Positions 1 to 12,831 of a stretch of DNA of 64,000 bases are shown here, piece by piece. A model generated the notes under the pieces. The model had not been told where the DNA came from. It searched no databases and saw nothing but the letters and a program-made list of their open reading frames with translations. Positions within the stretch are counted from its first letter, which is position 1, and each line of letters begins with the position of its first letter. Origin of the DNA: Torymus aiolomorphi (lineage: Eukaryota > Arthropoda > Insecta > Hymenoptera > Torymidae); assembly GCA_036365515.1 (NCBI GenBank), contig CM070873.1, forward strand, positions 76,038,529-76,102,528, given 5' to 3'. The position numbers and the translations under genes were made by a program.

Positions 1-1994
1 AGTTTTACTCTCCATTGCTACAGCAATCCTTTGAAATATTAATGTAGGATTAATGCTGACATCGTCATTTCTTATTTTAATACAATGTACATCTTGAAGT
101 GGCACGACTCGATCTTTTCTTTGAAATTTAAGTTGACTGAAATTATTTCCAACAACTTTATCCATCATTTTCAAACCAACTTCCAAAGCATTGTGACAAT
201 TGATTTTTTCAGTGCCTTTTATTCCTGAACTAAGTGAAACAATGGCATCGCAAACTGGAAAAGGTTGATTAATTGAAAAAAAATCTAACAATAACGTCAA
301 AGCTGAGGTATCTTCTTTAATGCGCGAAGGACGAGCATCAACGTGCTGTTCTGAGGTAGCGAAAGATACGTTACAAAATGTTTGCATTGAATTACTAATA
401 TCAACGAGAAAGGGCATTGTCAAAATCCATTTTGACAAAACAGAATCCGTTATGCCCCTGCCGTGTGTGAGTCCTCCACTGCTTTTCATTGAACGCAAAA
501 GTACTTGTTCAATGGACATATCAGACCAAATGCCACTCCAAAATTTATCAGATCTTCTGATAGTAAAAAAAGCCTTTTTTGTATATTTTTCATATTCTAA
601 CGGATCCATTTTCTGTTCAAGATTTAGCATGTCTTGTAAATAAAGTTGACAAGATTTCGCGTACAAGTAGCGCCCGCTCGCATGAAAAAATGGTAACATT
701 TTTCTTATACTTTCTAAATGTAAATTCCAATTACCCATTTTCTCAGCTTCTATAAATTGTCTCATTATTGTAACCATATCAAAATATTGCAACCATAATT
801 TAGCAGTTGGCCCTCGCTGTTTGATTTGTTCAACATGTTTTAGAAATTTGTCATAAATTTTGAGATAATCTTCATCATTTATCTCATTTAATGTATTTGT
901 TCCAGAACAGAGTTTATCATCTAAAATTCTATTTTCATTATCTATTAAATCAAAGGAAGATAACATTATTTTTCCCAAGGCTAAATGAGTAAGGATATGC
1001 CCCCGTACAGCTCTTGAGTAAGCATGGCCATTTAAAATTTTATCAACTGAATTTTCTGCAAAAATTTTACAAAAAAGTTCTTTCAAGCCACTTCCGTTCA
1101 TTATGAATCCAATAGCACTCATGAAAGACATTAGTAAATGGAACCCGCCTAATTTGGCAATTACTGATGATAATTCCCCTTTACAACATTCTAGTATTTC
1201 TCGCGCTTTATAGTACAGAGGTTGATCAAATGTGACAAAAGTATGTTTTTGGTTTATCTCCTGAGATTTTATGCGGGCTTGCTGAAGAACAGTATAAATA
1301 GTGTCATAATTGCTCGGTGGAGCATTAACAAATGGCAAAAAAGTAATTCTACTTTTTTCATAATTGAGATCTTTTGTTATAGACTCCATAAATCCATTCC
1401 AGCCTGGAAAATCAAGTGAGTATCGGTGTTTTCCAAAGATCCACAAAAAATCTGTTTTAGATAACTGTATATCGAGAGATAAAGGGCTTATTTTATTTAA
1501 ATCTTGAACAATGATATTTTCCATTCCCGAACGAGAGGGCCTGTGAAAGACTTCTAAATCAATTTTACCGTATTTTCCAAGGACAACAGAAGATGTCCGT
1601 GCGGATAATCTGTCGATAGATTTAATGGAAGAAACTGAAGATTGTGGAGTAAGAATTTGAATGCCACCCATGGCATGGAAAGTGTTACGCCCATCTATAG
1701 TGTTAATATTATGGTCCGCATCATCAAAAACAAACTGCATATATGTATCATCATAATTCGTCTCTTGCGGAAAAGCTAATACTGAACTTTCAAATAATTG
1801 TGTTTCTTCATAAGAACAGCATAATCCTAAAGAATTTAAAAATTTTATAAGACCTTTTGAACCATACTTTTTGTTAAGCATAGTTCCCAAGCCGACTTGA
1901 ATAGATGATACAAAAGATCTTGGACGAGTAGCTGTTATTATGGCGTGAGCTATAGATGTAATTTTTGGTTCATAACTTCTTGTGCTGGACGTTT
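1..1994 (-). pseudogene. C-terminal part of an uncharacterised multi-copy invertebrate protein, open to the left edge
   Basis: Reading the minus strand from about 1994 down to base 1 gives one frame without a stop, about 660 residues, continuing past the window edge. It follows the ORF at 1970-2989 in the next frame: the switch lies in an A9 run (complement of 1992-2000), where removing one A joins the two. Conserved-looking stretches include AVRGHILTHLALGK, YAKSCQLYLQDM, TIRRSDKFWSGIWSDMSIEQ and RSMKSSGGLTHGRGITDSV. I recognise this from experience as a family repeated many times in ant, wasp and cnidarian genomes with no assigned function, probably mobile-element linked; the family memory is inference. 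No RT, transposase DDE or helicase motif was found. The long uninterrupted frame suggests a young copy, with the break being either one indel or an assembly error. Confidence 0.6.
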
Positions 1995-2989
1995 TTTTTT
2001 AATATAATTTCATCTAATAAAATTTTCAAAGTTTCGGGTATACAATTATTGACATTCTCAAGAAAACGATCTGGAGCGGGATACGAATTTACGTCATAAA
2101 CTACTGATCTAATATCTTCTAAAATTATTTTTGAAACAGTTTTAACCAGTCGTATACGCTCTTCCTTCTCGTTGTTTTTTTTATTTTTATACCAATTTTC
2201 TGTCAAAATTTTACTACCCATGTCAGTAAAAGTTAAAATAGGCCCGTCTTTAGACGAATGTATTATAATGTCATTTCCAAAAGAATTAAATAAATGTTTT
2301 TTTAGATATTTCATGCTGGCCCATTCGTCGTTATCAAAATTTTGCAGTATTGCTTTTATACTAAATTGACATTCTTCCTTATTTGCAAGAATATATTCAC
2401 TTATGAATTTAGCAGCTTTCGCAGTATTTGAATCTTCGACTTCATTACTCTTTTTAAGTGTGTTATACAACTTCTTATTACAATTATCGTGATATCTTGC
2501 GCCTACATTTTTCAAATCAATCACAGGAGTAATGCGGGAAATCACAGTAATACATAACTTATGCGTAGAATTATTAAAGTTATTCAAAAGAGTTTGTTTT
2601 ACATCACTACTGTGAACCATTCGAATGATATTTCGCTGTTTTGCAGAATACTTTTTCTGTTTTTCTATAAATGTATCCGATGCATCTTCTCCACATATAA
2701 AGCATCGGTTTTTAAAATCGAATTCCGCAACAGAACGAGTTGCCGGTGATGTCGAGGCTTCTAACTTACGTATTTGGGCTAAAATTTTTGGCTCATTTGT
2801 ATAAGTCTTCGCGCAACTCTCATGAACAGTAATAGAACAATATCTCCTCAATTTCAAATGTTTTCCATCCTGACTTCTGATACTTGCTTGTATATAATTT
2901 TTTATAGTTTGTTGTTGCACTTGACGTGTCTTGTCGTTACTCGTGTAAGGTTTGTCGCATAAAATACAGATTCCAGTATCTTCGTCCAT
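1970..2989 (-). CDS. N-terminal half of the same uncharacterised protein, cysteine/histidine-rich
   Basis: This 339-residue ORF starts at an ATG ending at base 2989 and stops just after an A9 run. Cys/His clusters suggest zinc-binding modules: CILCDKPY near residues 8-15, RYCSITVHESC near 49-59, CFICGEDA near 96-103 and RYHDNCNKKLYN near 165-176. The middle is charged and the end is LDEIILKKN. The continuation lies in the +1 frame at 1-1994, so the functional unit is probably one protein of at least 995 residues. A -1 programmed slip would not give the required frame; a one-base indel or +1 shift would. Function unknown. No intron is needed to connect the halves. Confidence 0.6.
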   Translation of the reverse strand: MDEDTGICILCDKPYTSNDKTRQVQQQTIKNYIQASIRSQDGKHLKLRRYCSITVHESCAKTYTNEPKILAQIRKLEASTSPATRSVAEFDFKNRCFICGEDASDTFIEKQKKYSAKQRNIIRMVHSSDVKQTLLNNFNNSTHKLCITVISRITPVIDLKNVGARYHDNCNKKLYNTLKKSNEVEDSNTAKAAKFISEYILANKEECQFSIKAILQNFDNDEWASMKYLKKHLFNSFGNDIIIHSSKDGPILTFTDMGSKILTENWYKNKKNNEKEERIRLVKTVSKIILEDIRSVVYDVNSYPAPDRFLENVNNCIPETLKILLDEIILKKNVQHKKL

Positions 2990-5205
2990 TCTACTCTGTA
3001 ATAATATAAAAGTTTATTTTATTACAATCGTTCCTGCTAACGAAAATTATATATAACGAATGAATAACAGATATAGAAAATACATATAATACATTTAAAT
3101 TTTATCTCAGACATAAATTGTAACATTAGTTGTCAGTTATATATTCACGATGAAAAATTCTAATTATGAGATAAATGAGACATCTAGTGTTTAGATATAA
3201 AATTTAGGGAAATATAAGATTGACTCTATGTCTACAATTTCTCGCAATACTAATAAAATAAAATAAAATAAACTAATACTTCGAAAAGCTTGAAATAAAT
3301 TAACAGATGCTCCGAATCTCCAAACTGACACTATTTATCACAGCTTTTAAACTACAAACTATACAATATTTTCGATGATTCTTCGTTCTAAAACTCGTCT
3401 TTCAGGCCGATGATACTTGCACGAGAACACTTCCAAAACTGGCTACCTTTCCTACGACGGAGGCAACTTTTTATGTTCCAACCGTATACCTGCGCACAAA
3501 GGATATGTAACAGTCGAAATAGGTTCTGCTATATGTAGAGGGGGGACAATTCCCTCTCAACTGGCTAAATTTACAGTAAGATTATAAAATTTTGACCTGG
3601 TCCTTTAACCTGGCGGAATTACTCGTTCGATGGTCGCCGTAATGACTTTATTGTCCCTACAATACATTAAAATCCCGGTAAAAATTTAAGGTCTTCTCAA
3701 ATCTTATGTATGCACAATTATATATCACAATAATAATTGTCTGTAATTTGTACAAAAGGTCCAATGAGACAAATTATGGGAAATTCAGTCATTACGTGTC
3801 CTATCTGCAAACGCATTATACCAGGTACCATTATTTAAACTAATAGTGTGGATAGTGCAAAATTATTTAAATTAATACATGTCTACAGTTAATAATGTTC
3901 ACTCTTCAGCGATATTTTTCATAATATAAAATTTTTGCAACATTTAAAAATAATAATTTATTTTAACAACAATATGACAATAACGGTTAATAATTCGGGG
4001 GTCGAAGCCTACCTAATCGTATTCCTCTCATTTCGGCATATCGATTTAAAAAAAAATGATCACATTTGGAGTTATAGAAGCCGAGATACGACAAGTTTAG
4101 ATCACGCGTTCATTTTGAAGGTGCGGTTTCGGAATTCTCCTTTACCTGAATTTCATGCCCCGACATCCAACTTCGCAATGTTTATTATTTTTTTATTACT
4201 AAAAGAACGTGCCCAATGAATTCAGAAATTTGTATAAAAAGAGTTCTTGTAATATCCTAACAAGACCAATTTTGATTGTTGTTAAAAAGCAAATAGTTTA
4301 ACGATAAACACTCGTCATCTTTGGAGACTTATATCTGACGATCTATACGTTGAATCGAGACCAGCGTGATTTTAAATGAAAGGCGATTGCAAGAACTTTC
4401 TTCATGTGTGTTTATAATATTTTTTTACTTGCAAAATGGCAGCGTAAAAGTAATTATTTATAAGGAAAAAAATTTCCGAGCATTTAAAATTGCTTAAAAA
4501 GTTGTCAATAATTATAAAATTGATATTCTGATGATGCCAGGCGATAGTTGGGAACATTATGAGTACGTAAAAAAATCAGGACCGATTTTAAATAATCGGT
4601 TTGGCTCTGGCATTAATGCAAAAAAATAGTGTTTTTTCCACCGAGTTTAGTTAACAAAAGAGTTGTGCGAAAACTATTCGACTGATCGAAATCAGCTTTG
4701 GGAGCTTTATTTATATTGCTTTGAAGTACTTACATACAAATTTTCAAAAGGATAGGACCGGCCCTTAACAATTCTACAAGTGCTTCAAAAATACCCTATT
4801 TTTCATGCTTTTTTTGCGCGTTTATTGCTATTTTGCAATATAATTATTGCATTTCCATTTTTTGATTCAACTCTACCTTGTAGAAAATTTCATGGGAAAC
4901 AACTTTGGTCCTATGAATATTTTCTCTAAAACGCATCGTTAAGAAGTTATTTTCAATAATATATGAGAAAAACCAGGATTTTGACGTATTTTTTCACGTT
5001 TCGATTTTTCCTGCAAATTGCATAACTTTTTTTTTTGGTGCACCCCGATATTTTCGTTTTATATGTTATGGAGAAGCTATAGCCAAAAAAGATAATCTAC
5101 GTCAGAACGCATCCATGTGAAAGTCTACTGCTCCTGGCCTACTTCTCCCTGAGCGCTGGACCCGAGCGGACGTGTGCGAGAGAGAGAAAGCTTTTCCATA
5201 AACCT
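2990..5205. other. AT-rich stretch without recognisable genes
   Basis: Upstream flank of the minus-strand ORF followed by AT-rich sequence. The longest ORFs here are under 100 codons, show no recognisable motif and look random. No terminal repeats or microsatellite were noted. Confidence 0.5.
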
Positions 5206-5818
5206 AATTAAGCAATTAAAAGTGGTTTTTCAATTTTTAAAAATACTTAATCAAATAATTTTAATATTTCTAACACTTCAAGCCATTACTGCATGAATTT
5301 TAAGTAATTTAGGACTTCTCCCATGAAAATTCATTGAATACTTTTTTTTTAAAAAGGCCTCAGAAGCCACTATGTGTAAGACCCCCTTTAATACGTAAAA
5401 CACAAATCATCAGTTGCTTGTTTGAGAATCCGCAGCAAAATTTACATTTCCATACATATTTTTACTATACCATTTTTTTAAATATTGTAGTGACCGCATT
5501 ATCGTTCGGATCTGTTCCTCATTGTATCTGTTCCTCAAAGATGTGTAAAAGGCTGATAGATCGAACTATATTCATTGCCTAATGTGTTGTTTCAAATAAA
5601 CAAAATGAATCTATAGAAAACATAATCTATGGATATACGATCCCGGATACAAGAATCTTTCATGGAAAAAGAGACAGGACCATTACAGACGAGCTTTTGT
5701 AGATATAGAAACAATGTTTTAAAAAGTGGGATAGTAAAAATATGTATTGAAATATAAATTTTGCTACGGATGCTCAAACAAGAAACTGATGATTTGTGTA
5801 TTGTATTTTACGTATTAA

Positions 5819-6230
5819 GGTGGTTCCCTGGAGCTCAGAGTTGATTCAACACATACTTGAAATTACACACGTAGGTCAATAAAGACATAACGAATGTCAT
5901 ATCCAAATTTCAGAGCATTTTATGGTTTAGCTTCTGAGTAATTGCTGTGTAAAGTTACACAGATTACATGGGAGATATATCTATATATATATCGAAACTG
6001 TCGCGTTATGTATCTGTTTACAAAATATCTAAGCAACGAGATTCAAGTCAGCCTTGGAATTTCATGTACTCATAGAATATATAATAAGGAATGTTTTCGC
6101 GCAAGAATGAAGTAGATTCATTGTTTCATTATTAAAATAGAGCTTCTTAAACATATCGCTTTCGCAGAACTTGATATGTTTCGAGGGTTATGTACGCTCA
6201 GCGCGCCAGCGTGCACTCTAGGGAACCACC
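5819..6230. mobile_element. piggyBac-type MITE (TTAA target duplication), copy 1
   Basis: The 412-bp element begins GGTGGTTCCCTGGAG and ends CTCTAGGGAACCACC, which are inverted ends. TTAA lies on both sides (5815-5818 and 6231-6234). TTAA duplication is the hallmark of piggyBac-superfamily transposition. It contains no transposase ORF, so it would depend on a transposase from elsewhere. It shares its right TTAA with the next element. Confidence 0.75.
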
Positions 6231-6234
6231 TTAA

Positions 6235-6641
6235 GGTGGTTCAATAGCTCACCGCTCGCGGGGCGTGGGGCTCACCGCGCACCCCCTCCCGCAGCCAACG
6301 AACTCAATCGTATGTTTACAATTTGCCGCAGTACTCGGAATCGGCGTTGTCAATCGCGATCAGATTGCGTTTAAACATTCTCCTGTATATTTGCTATATT
6401 GCCTGTAGTTTTTTGATTCGCTATAACCTTTTTTAAAAACTCGCGTCCTAAGTGTTTTGTGTTTTACCAAGGTACTTCCATAAGAGCTCGTATATAAGAG
6501 TTAAACTTTGAAGTTGAATAATTTCACAATCGAGTTGACAAACGATCTGAAATTTCACACATTAATAGAAAATCAATCGAAGAACAACAATATTTAGTTT
6601 TTGGAATGACGTAGCCTTTTTCATTTCGGTATCGAACCTCC
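6235..6641. mobile_element. piggyBac-type MITE, copy 2, abutting copy 1
   Basis: This 407-bp element begins GGTGGTTCAATAGCTC and ends GGTATCGAACCTCC, an imperfect inverted match over about 12 bp. TTAA flanks it at 6231-6234 and 6642-6645. Its interior differs from copy 1, so it is a different MITE with a related end. It is noncoding. The left arm of the surrounding inverted repeat has neither insertion. Confidence 0.6.
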
Positions 6642-7249
6642 TTAAAGGGGGTCTTACACATAGTGGCTTCTGAGAAATTAAAAAAAAAAGTATTCAATGA
6701 ATTTTCATGGGACAAGTCCTAAATTACTTAGAATTCATGCAGTAATGGCTCGAAGAGTTGGAAATATTAAAATTATTTGATTAAGTATTTTCAAAAATTG
6801 AAAAACCACTTTTAATTGCTTAATTTTAAGAGTTTTTGTAATTTTCTTTGTCGTTTTTAGCATTTTAAAATCATTTAATAAAATATTTTTAATATTTTCA
6901 ACTCTTCGGGCAATAAATACATGAATTTCAAGTAATTTAGATCCATGCAAAGCCATCGATTCAGCTGATTTTGGCCTCAGAAACCACTAGGTGTAACACG
7001 CCCTTAATGGTTACTTATACGAAAAACCCCCATTTTGAAAAATTCGTAACTTTTGCAAATATCCAAAAAACCAAACGAAATCAATTGAGTCATTTTCTAG
7101 AAGAATAAAACTTTTTTTTCCGCCAAATACGAGCCCAATCGATTTTGATAGAAAAAAGTTACAGGGGTGTCAACATTGCGATTTTCAAAAATCGACCATA
7201 TTGAAAGAACTGTATGTTTGCTTCTAGTTAATCAAATCAATCGTTGACC

Positions 7250-7849
<600 letters not shown>

Positions 7850-8040
7850 ACTTGGGAGATAACAACCTAACATTACACATCTTTTAATATACCAGAATAT
7901 GTATATATACACACAGTATCACGTATCATCGCGCTTTCGATTTATTCGTTTAATTAATCCAAGATCTCAGGAAGTCGACTGATGAAAAGAATTTATTTAC
8001 GAGCATCAATGGGGCAAAAACTTTTTTTAGATAAGTATTA

Positions 8041-8400
8041 AGGGGATGCCTTAGTCAATGGTTACCGACCGAGTCAATGCGGTTGCTTTTTACTTAATAG
8101 CAACAAAAATATACCGAATTATGCAAAATAACGAGAACTCTCTTGTGTATTTTTTCATTCTCTTTCATTCTGTCTGTGTTTCGAGTAAAAATATGCATTA
8201 GTTTTTGCAAAAACTTTGAACGAAATTCCGAGGTGAAGCCAAGCGTAAACCTCATATTTCATTCAAAGTTTTTGCAAAAACTAATGCATATTTTTACTCG
8301 AAACACAGACAGAATGAAAGAGAATGCAAAAATACAGAAGAGAGTTCTCATTATTTTGCATAATTCGCAAAAAAAATAAATTATTGTACCATATGATAAG
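8041..8400. mobile_element. Hairpin (foldback) element starting GGGGATGCCTTAG, copy 1
   Basis: The element starts GGGGATGCCTTAGTCAATGG and ends near ATTGTACCATATGA. Two arms of about 120 bp (roughly 8112-8236 and 8245-8372) are near-perfect reverse complements around a short centre with GAGGTGAAGCC and AAGCGTAAACCTC. A diverged copy lies at 21905-22262. The same terminal motif, reversed, closes a sequence at 26776-26812. No coding capacity. Confidence 0.75.
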
Positions 8401-11390
8401 GTTATGTCTTGCATCGCCACAAAGTCATAAACAATAAAAATAATAGATAGATTTTGTAGTTTCGTGTATCGCGATATTGGTTGGAGTCGTAAGATGGCGT
8501 TACAAGCACATTCTGACTTATGGTAATGGTGTGCGCGTGCATGCTCAGCGCATGCGCTTCAACGGTTCAGTGTAGCTCGTCCGTCGTCGTGCAGTGCACA
8601 GATTGTTGATGCAGTTGATAAGTACTTATGTAAATGTGATGTGTAGGAGGTATAAGTAACTGCTACACGGAGAGAAGTGCACACGGTCTGCAAACATAGG
8701 CAGAGTTTTGGCCGAATCATGTTGGTAGTTGCTCCACCTTCACTATAATCAATATTCGGGTTGCTACTGCCTCTTGCTGTGACACACTATTGATACTCCT
8801 CAATGATTGCTAGCTGCTGCTGCAGTCCTTCTTTTACCACTCGTCAACAAGTATTGGCTAGCCTTACCAAGGTTCTGAAGCTCTTTGACAGCTATTTCTC
8901 ATGGTGTCAGAGCTGCTAGATGATGTTACAATATTTATGTACTTGCTCGTCACTGGAACAGGATATCTGGACAAAAGGCCCCAGCTATTATCAGACTTTT
9001 GAAGTGGCTAGGCTTGAGACAGTATAGCCTACAGCTGATATATATTCTATTATTAGAATACTGAGAACCAGCACTTCTAATCTCTAACAATTCTTCCATC
9101 GCCTAACAGTAAGTGTACAATTACTTCATTGTCTTGCATGATCTTTTGTTTTTGTTCATCTGTATACATCTGTTTTATAGTAAATATTTCACTCAGATAA
9201 TGTAAATGTAGAGCATATTGGCAAATCCTAATATGTTTATATGTGTTATCAAGCTGGTAGGACCAGAGCCATAGCAAAAGTTATATTTTTTATTTACTCT
9301 GAGAGTATATGACTTCAATATTAGTGAAAATTAACTACCAGAACGTAATCTTTTTTTAAGCTGCTTTTATATATCTGACATTTAGAGTACATTATCTTTG
9401 CACCTCTATAAGTACGTTCTGGTTTTGACAAAAAAAATTGTCTGACATTTATGTGTTTTTTTAGGTTAGCAATCACAAAAAGTGCAGCTATTGTACCTCT
9501 CAAATTTTGCATAAATCAGACCTTATATATAAAGAGGTGGAGGTGATAGAAACAATAATGTGAAATGTAATAGTAATATATCATAGGTGATATTATTATA
9601 GACGAGTAATGTTTTATTTCTTTTCAGATGCGTGTCTCTGGGACTGTCTCCATTGATCTTGCTGTCAAGGATAGAAGACACGAAGGCAATGTTGAGGTTG
9701 TTAAATGCTGCTCGTGAAATGCTGCACAGATAATCAGATCCCAGTCTTCCAACACTGGTGCAAATAATGATGGACTGCTATTCGCAGTTAAAGAAGCTAT
9801 TAAAGAATTTTTTGCCTCGCGTTAGGCTATTGACAAATGCACTGATTTCTTTGTGAACACCTCAATTGATGTTTGGAGAACAAACCAGAAGCTGAGCATA
9901 GTGGGTAGCACTGAACAAATATTTCAGATGAGATTTTGTAAAACAATATGTCTATTTTTGAAGTTATGTTTTGAAAAATAAGTGTTATTATGATTTCGAT
10001 TTATTACCTATTTCTATCAACATTATAATTTTCTTTACACTTTTGATTAAATTATGTTTTAAAAAATTATGCCGTTACAATAATAGGTATGAAACTATAA
10101 CATTTTTAAGTATTTTCATCAAAATATCTTTTGATTTTTCTCGTTTATATACATTTTCACAGTATAAAATAAACATCAAACTGAGTTCATTTCTTTCAAT
10201 ACCTTACTTTTACTGAATTATTAAAATGGCCTTCTTGTGCTTGATCAATACAAACTTATGTTTGATATAAAATTATAAAAAAAAATTGTTCACCTTCTTG
10301 TTAAGCATATGCTATACATTGTTCAACATTACAGATCTTTCAGAGCTACTATGTACAATTCTTATCAGGCTTTGATGTTTGTGCGATGCATCGAATAATC
10401 CAGAACTTGCCTATTTATCCTGAAGAAGAGAGTATGATTCTGTGCAACACTGGTCGCTCACAAACTACTTTTCTTTTATGAATATTTAACATAGCAATGG
10501 CAAATAGGAATAAGTTGTCTATATCCCTTTCTGATATCAATGTTGTATTCAATTGTCAAGCTCCTAAAATTTCATTATGTTGTTGTAGCTATGTACTTTC
10601 GAAGGAATTTTCAAGAAGTATTGAATACATTTACGGATTACAAATTTTACGTTTGCATAGATAGGAAAGTAGCATTATTTATGCTCTATTTCAATTTGTA
10701 CTGTTAGAATTTTGCAACCAGAATTAATAGTTTTGTTTTACTATTATTGCGCTATCAGAACATCCACGGAAGGATAATCCAAAAAAAAGGCAAAGTTATT
10801 GTGGACTATTGGATTATTATATTTTATTTGAGTAACTGCTGAAATTAAAAAAAGAATGTGATTGTAGGTCTCTGTTAATTAATAATATCCATAGAAATAT
10901 TGATCTTTTATGCTATGACAGATTTGTCTTGACTCCATTACAATTTTTCAAAATAAACATTTAAAATAAAATTTCAGAGCAATATGGCACAATGCATGTA
11001 ATGTGGTATGTGAGTTCCGTATTACAGGTATTACTCGGTTTCTCTTACAGTTATTTCATTTCTTATGGAGTTGTTCAAGGAATGCCAAATAATAATATTA
11101 TGTATAAATTAACAATTTTACTTTTTGTAACGATATAGACATTAAGTATTTATTCGTTAACTACCTACAAAGAATTTAGATTCATTCTTCCATTCATGCC
11201 TATGTTTATTTATATTTTAAATAAAAGTGTATGTTTACATTTACAAAGAAGTTTTGTAATTTCTTGTTTATTATATGCTTCCTGGATTATTATATATTTA
11301 TTTTTATTGTTATTATTATTATTCCTATTATATTATTTTACACATTTTGTACAAGTACAAAATACAATTAAAAACTCGCTCGGATTATCG
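8401..11390. other. Unassigned AT-rich interval
   Basis: No ORF above about 81 codons and no recognisable protein. The stretch 8450-8900 and about 9630-9900 is less AT-rich and could be transcribed noncoding sequence, but I could not fix an exon with paired splice sites. 9900-11390 is strongly AT-rich with nothing identifiable. Confidence 0.4.
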
Positions 11391-11867
11391 GCCGGTCACA
11401 ATTACACGCACGTCGCGCCGTAGAACTCGAGTTCATACCAACGTTTTTCGCTTAAATAATATAATGAAAAACTCATAAATAAATGGCCCTCACTGTATAA
11501 GCATCCTGTTTACAAAAGTATCCGTGACAGGCATCTCTGAGCTAGCGCCGCATAATTTCGTTAGAGCGCGGCTAATCTACGGGTGTCGTTCCGCTCCGAA
11601 GATCCGAGCGGGTACCGACCAGTTTATATAAGTTATAAGAGTCAAACTCTTATACCGACCTATTTCGCTCGCAAAACATAATGAAAATCATATGCATTAA
11701 TCGCCCAAACTGTATAAGCATCCTGTTTACGGATAAGACAAAAATATCTGTGACAGGCATCTCTCAGCTGCGCGGCATGGTTTCGTTAGAGCGCGGCTAG
11801 TCTACGGGTGTCGCTCTGCTCCGAAGATCCGAGCGGGTAGCGACACCCGTAGACTGGCCGCCCGGCT
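11390..11867. repeat. Palindrome-bearing repeat family, first two units
   Basis: Two units of roughly 180-230 bp share TGTATAAGCATCCTGTTTAC, GTGACAGGCATCTCT and a GC-rich hairpin made of CTACGGGTGTCGCT and AGCGACACCCGTAG. Related units recur at 13048-13407, 13905-14350 and, in inverse orientation, at 15590-16140 and 18180-18550, with another at 25862-26190. Between elements they keep the same order, so foldback elements have inserted into a pre-existing array. Confidence 0.65.
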
Positions 11868-12355
11868 GAAAATAATTACGTCATTTTGTATTACGTATCA
11901 AAACTACGAAACAGAAATACGTCTTTGTCATGTAACAAATTCGAACACTTTGATACGTAAAATTGATACGTATTTTTAGTACGCATCAAAATTTTAAATT
12001 CAACATTTATTCACTGAAATTTCGCGAAATGTTTACTGATTCTATTTTAGCTGCCATGGACGGTAGTATACCGTGGATAATAACACAAACAATAGGGCAT
12101 ACTGTCTTTTATTTTGCGTTAATTTATTAAAATAATTAAAAGTAAAATAAAAGATAACATAGCTGTATGCCCTATTTTTTGTGTTATTATTCACAGTATA
12201 CGACCCTTTATGGCAACTAAAATAGAATCAGTAAACATTTCGCGAAATTTCAGTGAATAAATATTTATTTGAATAAGAAAATCGTTCGTGAAGATTAATT
12301 CAGGTAGTAAATAAACGGACTCTAACGAACTAATGTGTTTTCGACCTTTATTTCG

Positions 12356-12398
12356 CCGACGTTTCGGGAGTTTTATTTATTACTCCCCTCTTCAGGGC
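12356..12398 (-). ncRNA. Hammerhead-like ribozyme core (minus strand), Penelope palindrome
   Basis: The minus strand reads CTGAAGA, a stem formed by GGGAGT and ACTCCC (one extra G at its base), then GAAAC and GTC. This fits the hammerhead consensus CUGANGA, stem II, GAAA, cleavage triplet NUH. Stem I starts with GCC before CTGAAGA and GGC after GTC. Stem III is almost absent. Hammerhead motifs are established in Penelope-like elements. Confidence 0.6.
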
Positions 12399-12787
12399 TA
12401 CAAAGTAATTCAACAAATCGTTAAATAATGGACAAATTGTAAGCTATTTACAAAAATTTATAAATAATAGAATACCATTAATTAAGGTTTCGTCTCATAT
12501 AAGTAGCGGAACAATGATGAACGGAAAAGACAGAGTCTGGCGTAAGTACAATTGCACATACATTAAAAAATTTTTCAATTTTCAACAGACTATAACTAAA
12601 TTCAATACCCGTACATTTTTTCACAGATTGGCCTTCTTTTATCCACTTCTACTTTGTTAATTTCTTTAAATACTTTGACGAACTCCTATGAGACGAAACC
12701 TTAATTAATGGTATTCTATTATTTATAAATTTTTGTAAATAGTTTACAATTTGTCCATTATTTAACGATTTGTTGAATTACTTTGTA

Positions 12788-12831
12788 GCCCTGAAGAGGG
12801 GAGTAATAAATAAAACTCCCGAAACGTCGGC
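12788..12831 (+). ncRNA. Hammerhead-like ribozyme core (plus strand), Penelope palindrome
   Basis: Mirror copy of the core at 12356-12398: CTGAAGA at 12791-12797, GAAA at 12821-12824, GTC at 12826-12828. Stem II is GGGAGT/ACTCCC with a ten-base A/T loop; the three bases on either side of the core pair GCC/GGC. Cleavage would be expected after the GTC. Confidence 0.6.

Larger units (their letters stand above)
5206..6825. repeat. Old inverted repeat whose right arm is split by two MITEs
   Basis: The left arm runs from about 5206 to 5500. Its outer part (5206-5391) matches the reverse complement of 6642-6825, and its inner part (5388-5500) matches the reverse complement of about 5700-5818. The right arm is therefore interrupted between 5818 and 6642 by about 830 bp, exactly the two TTAA-bounded MITEs. 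The left arm keeps the unoccupied site CCCCCTTTAATACG (TTAA at 5388-5391). A diverged third copy in forward orientation lies at about 6896-7010 (compare TACATGAATTTCAAGTAATT and CTCAGAAACCACTAGGTGTA). Confidence 0.7.

Noticed and set aside
9640..9930. Possible transposase-like remnant (CTGCTCGTGAAATGCTG region)
   Set aside because: All frames are interrupted within a few dozen codons and no motif could be supported.
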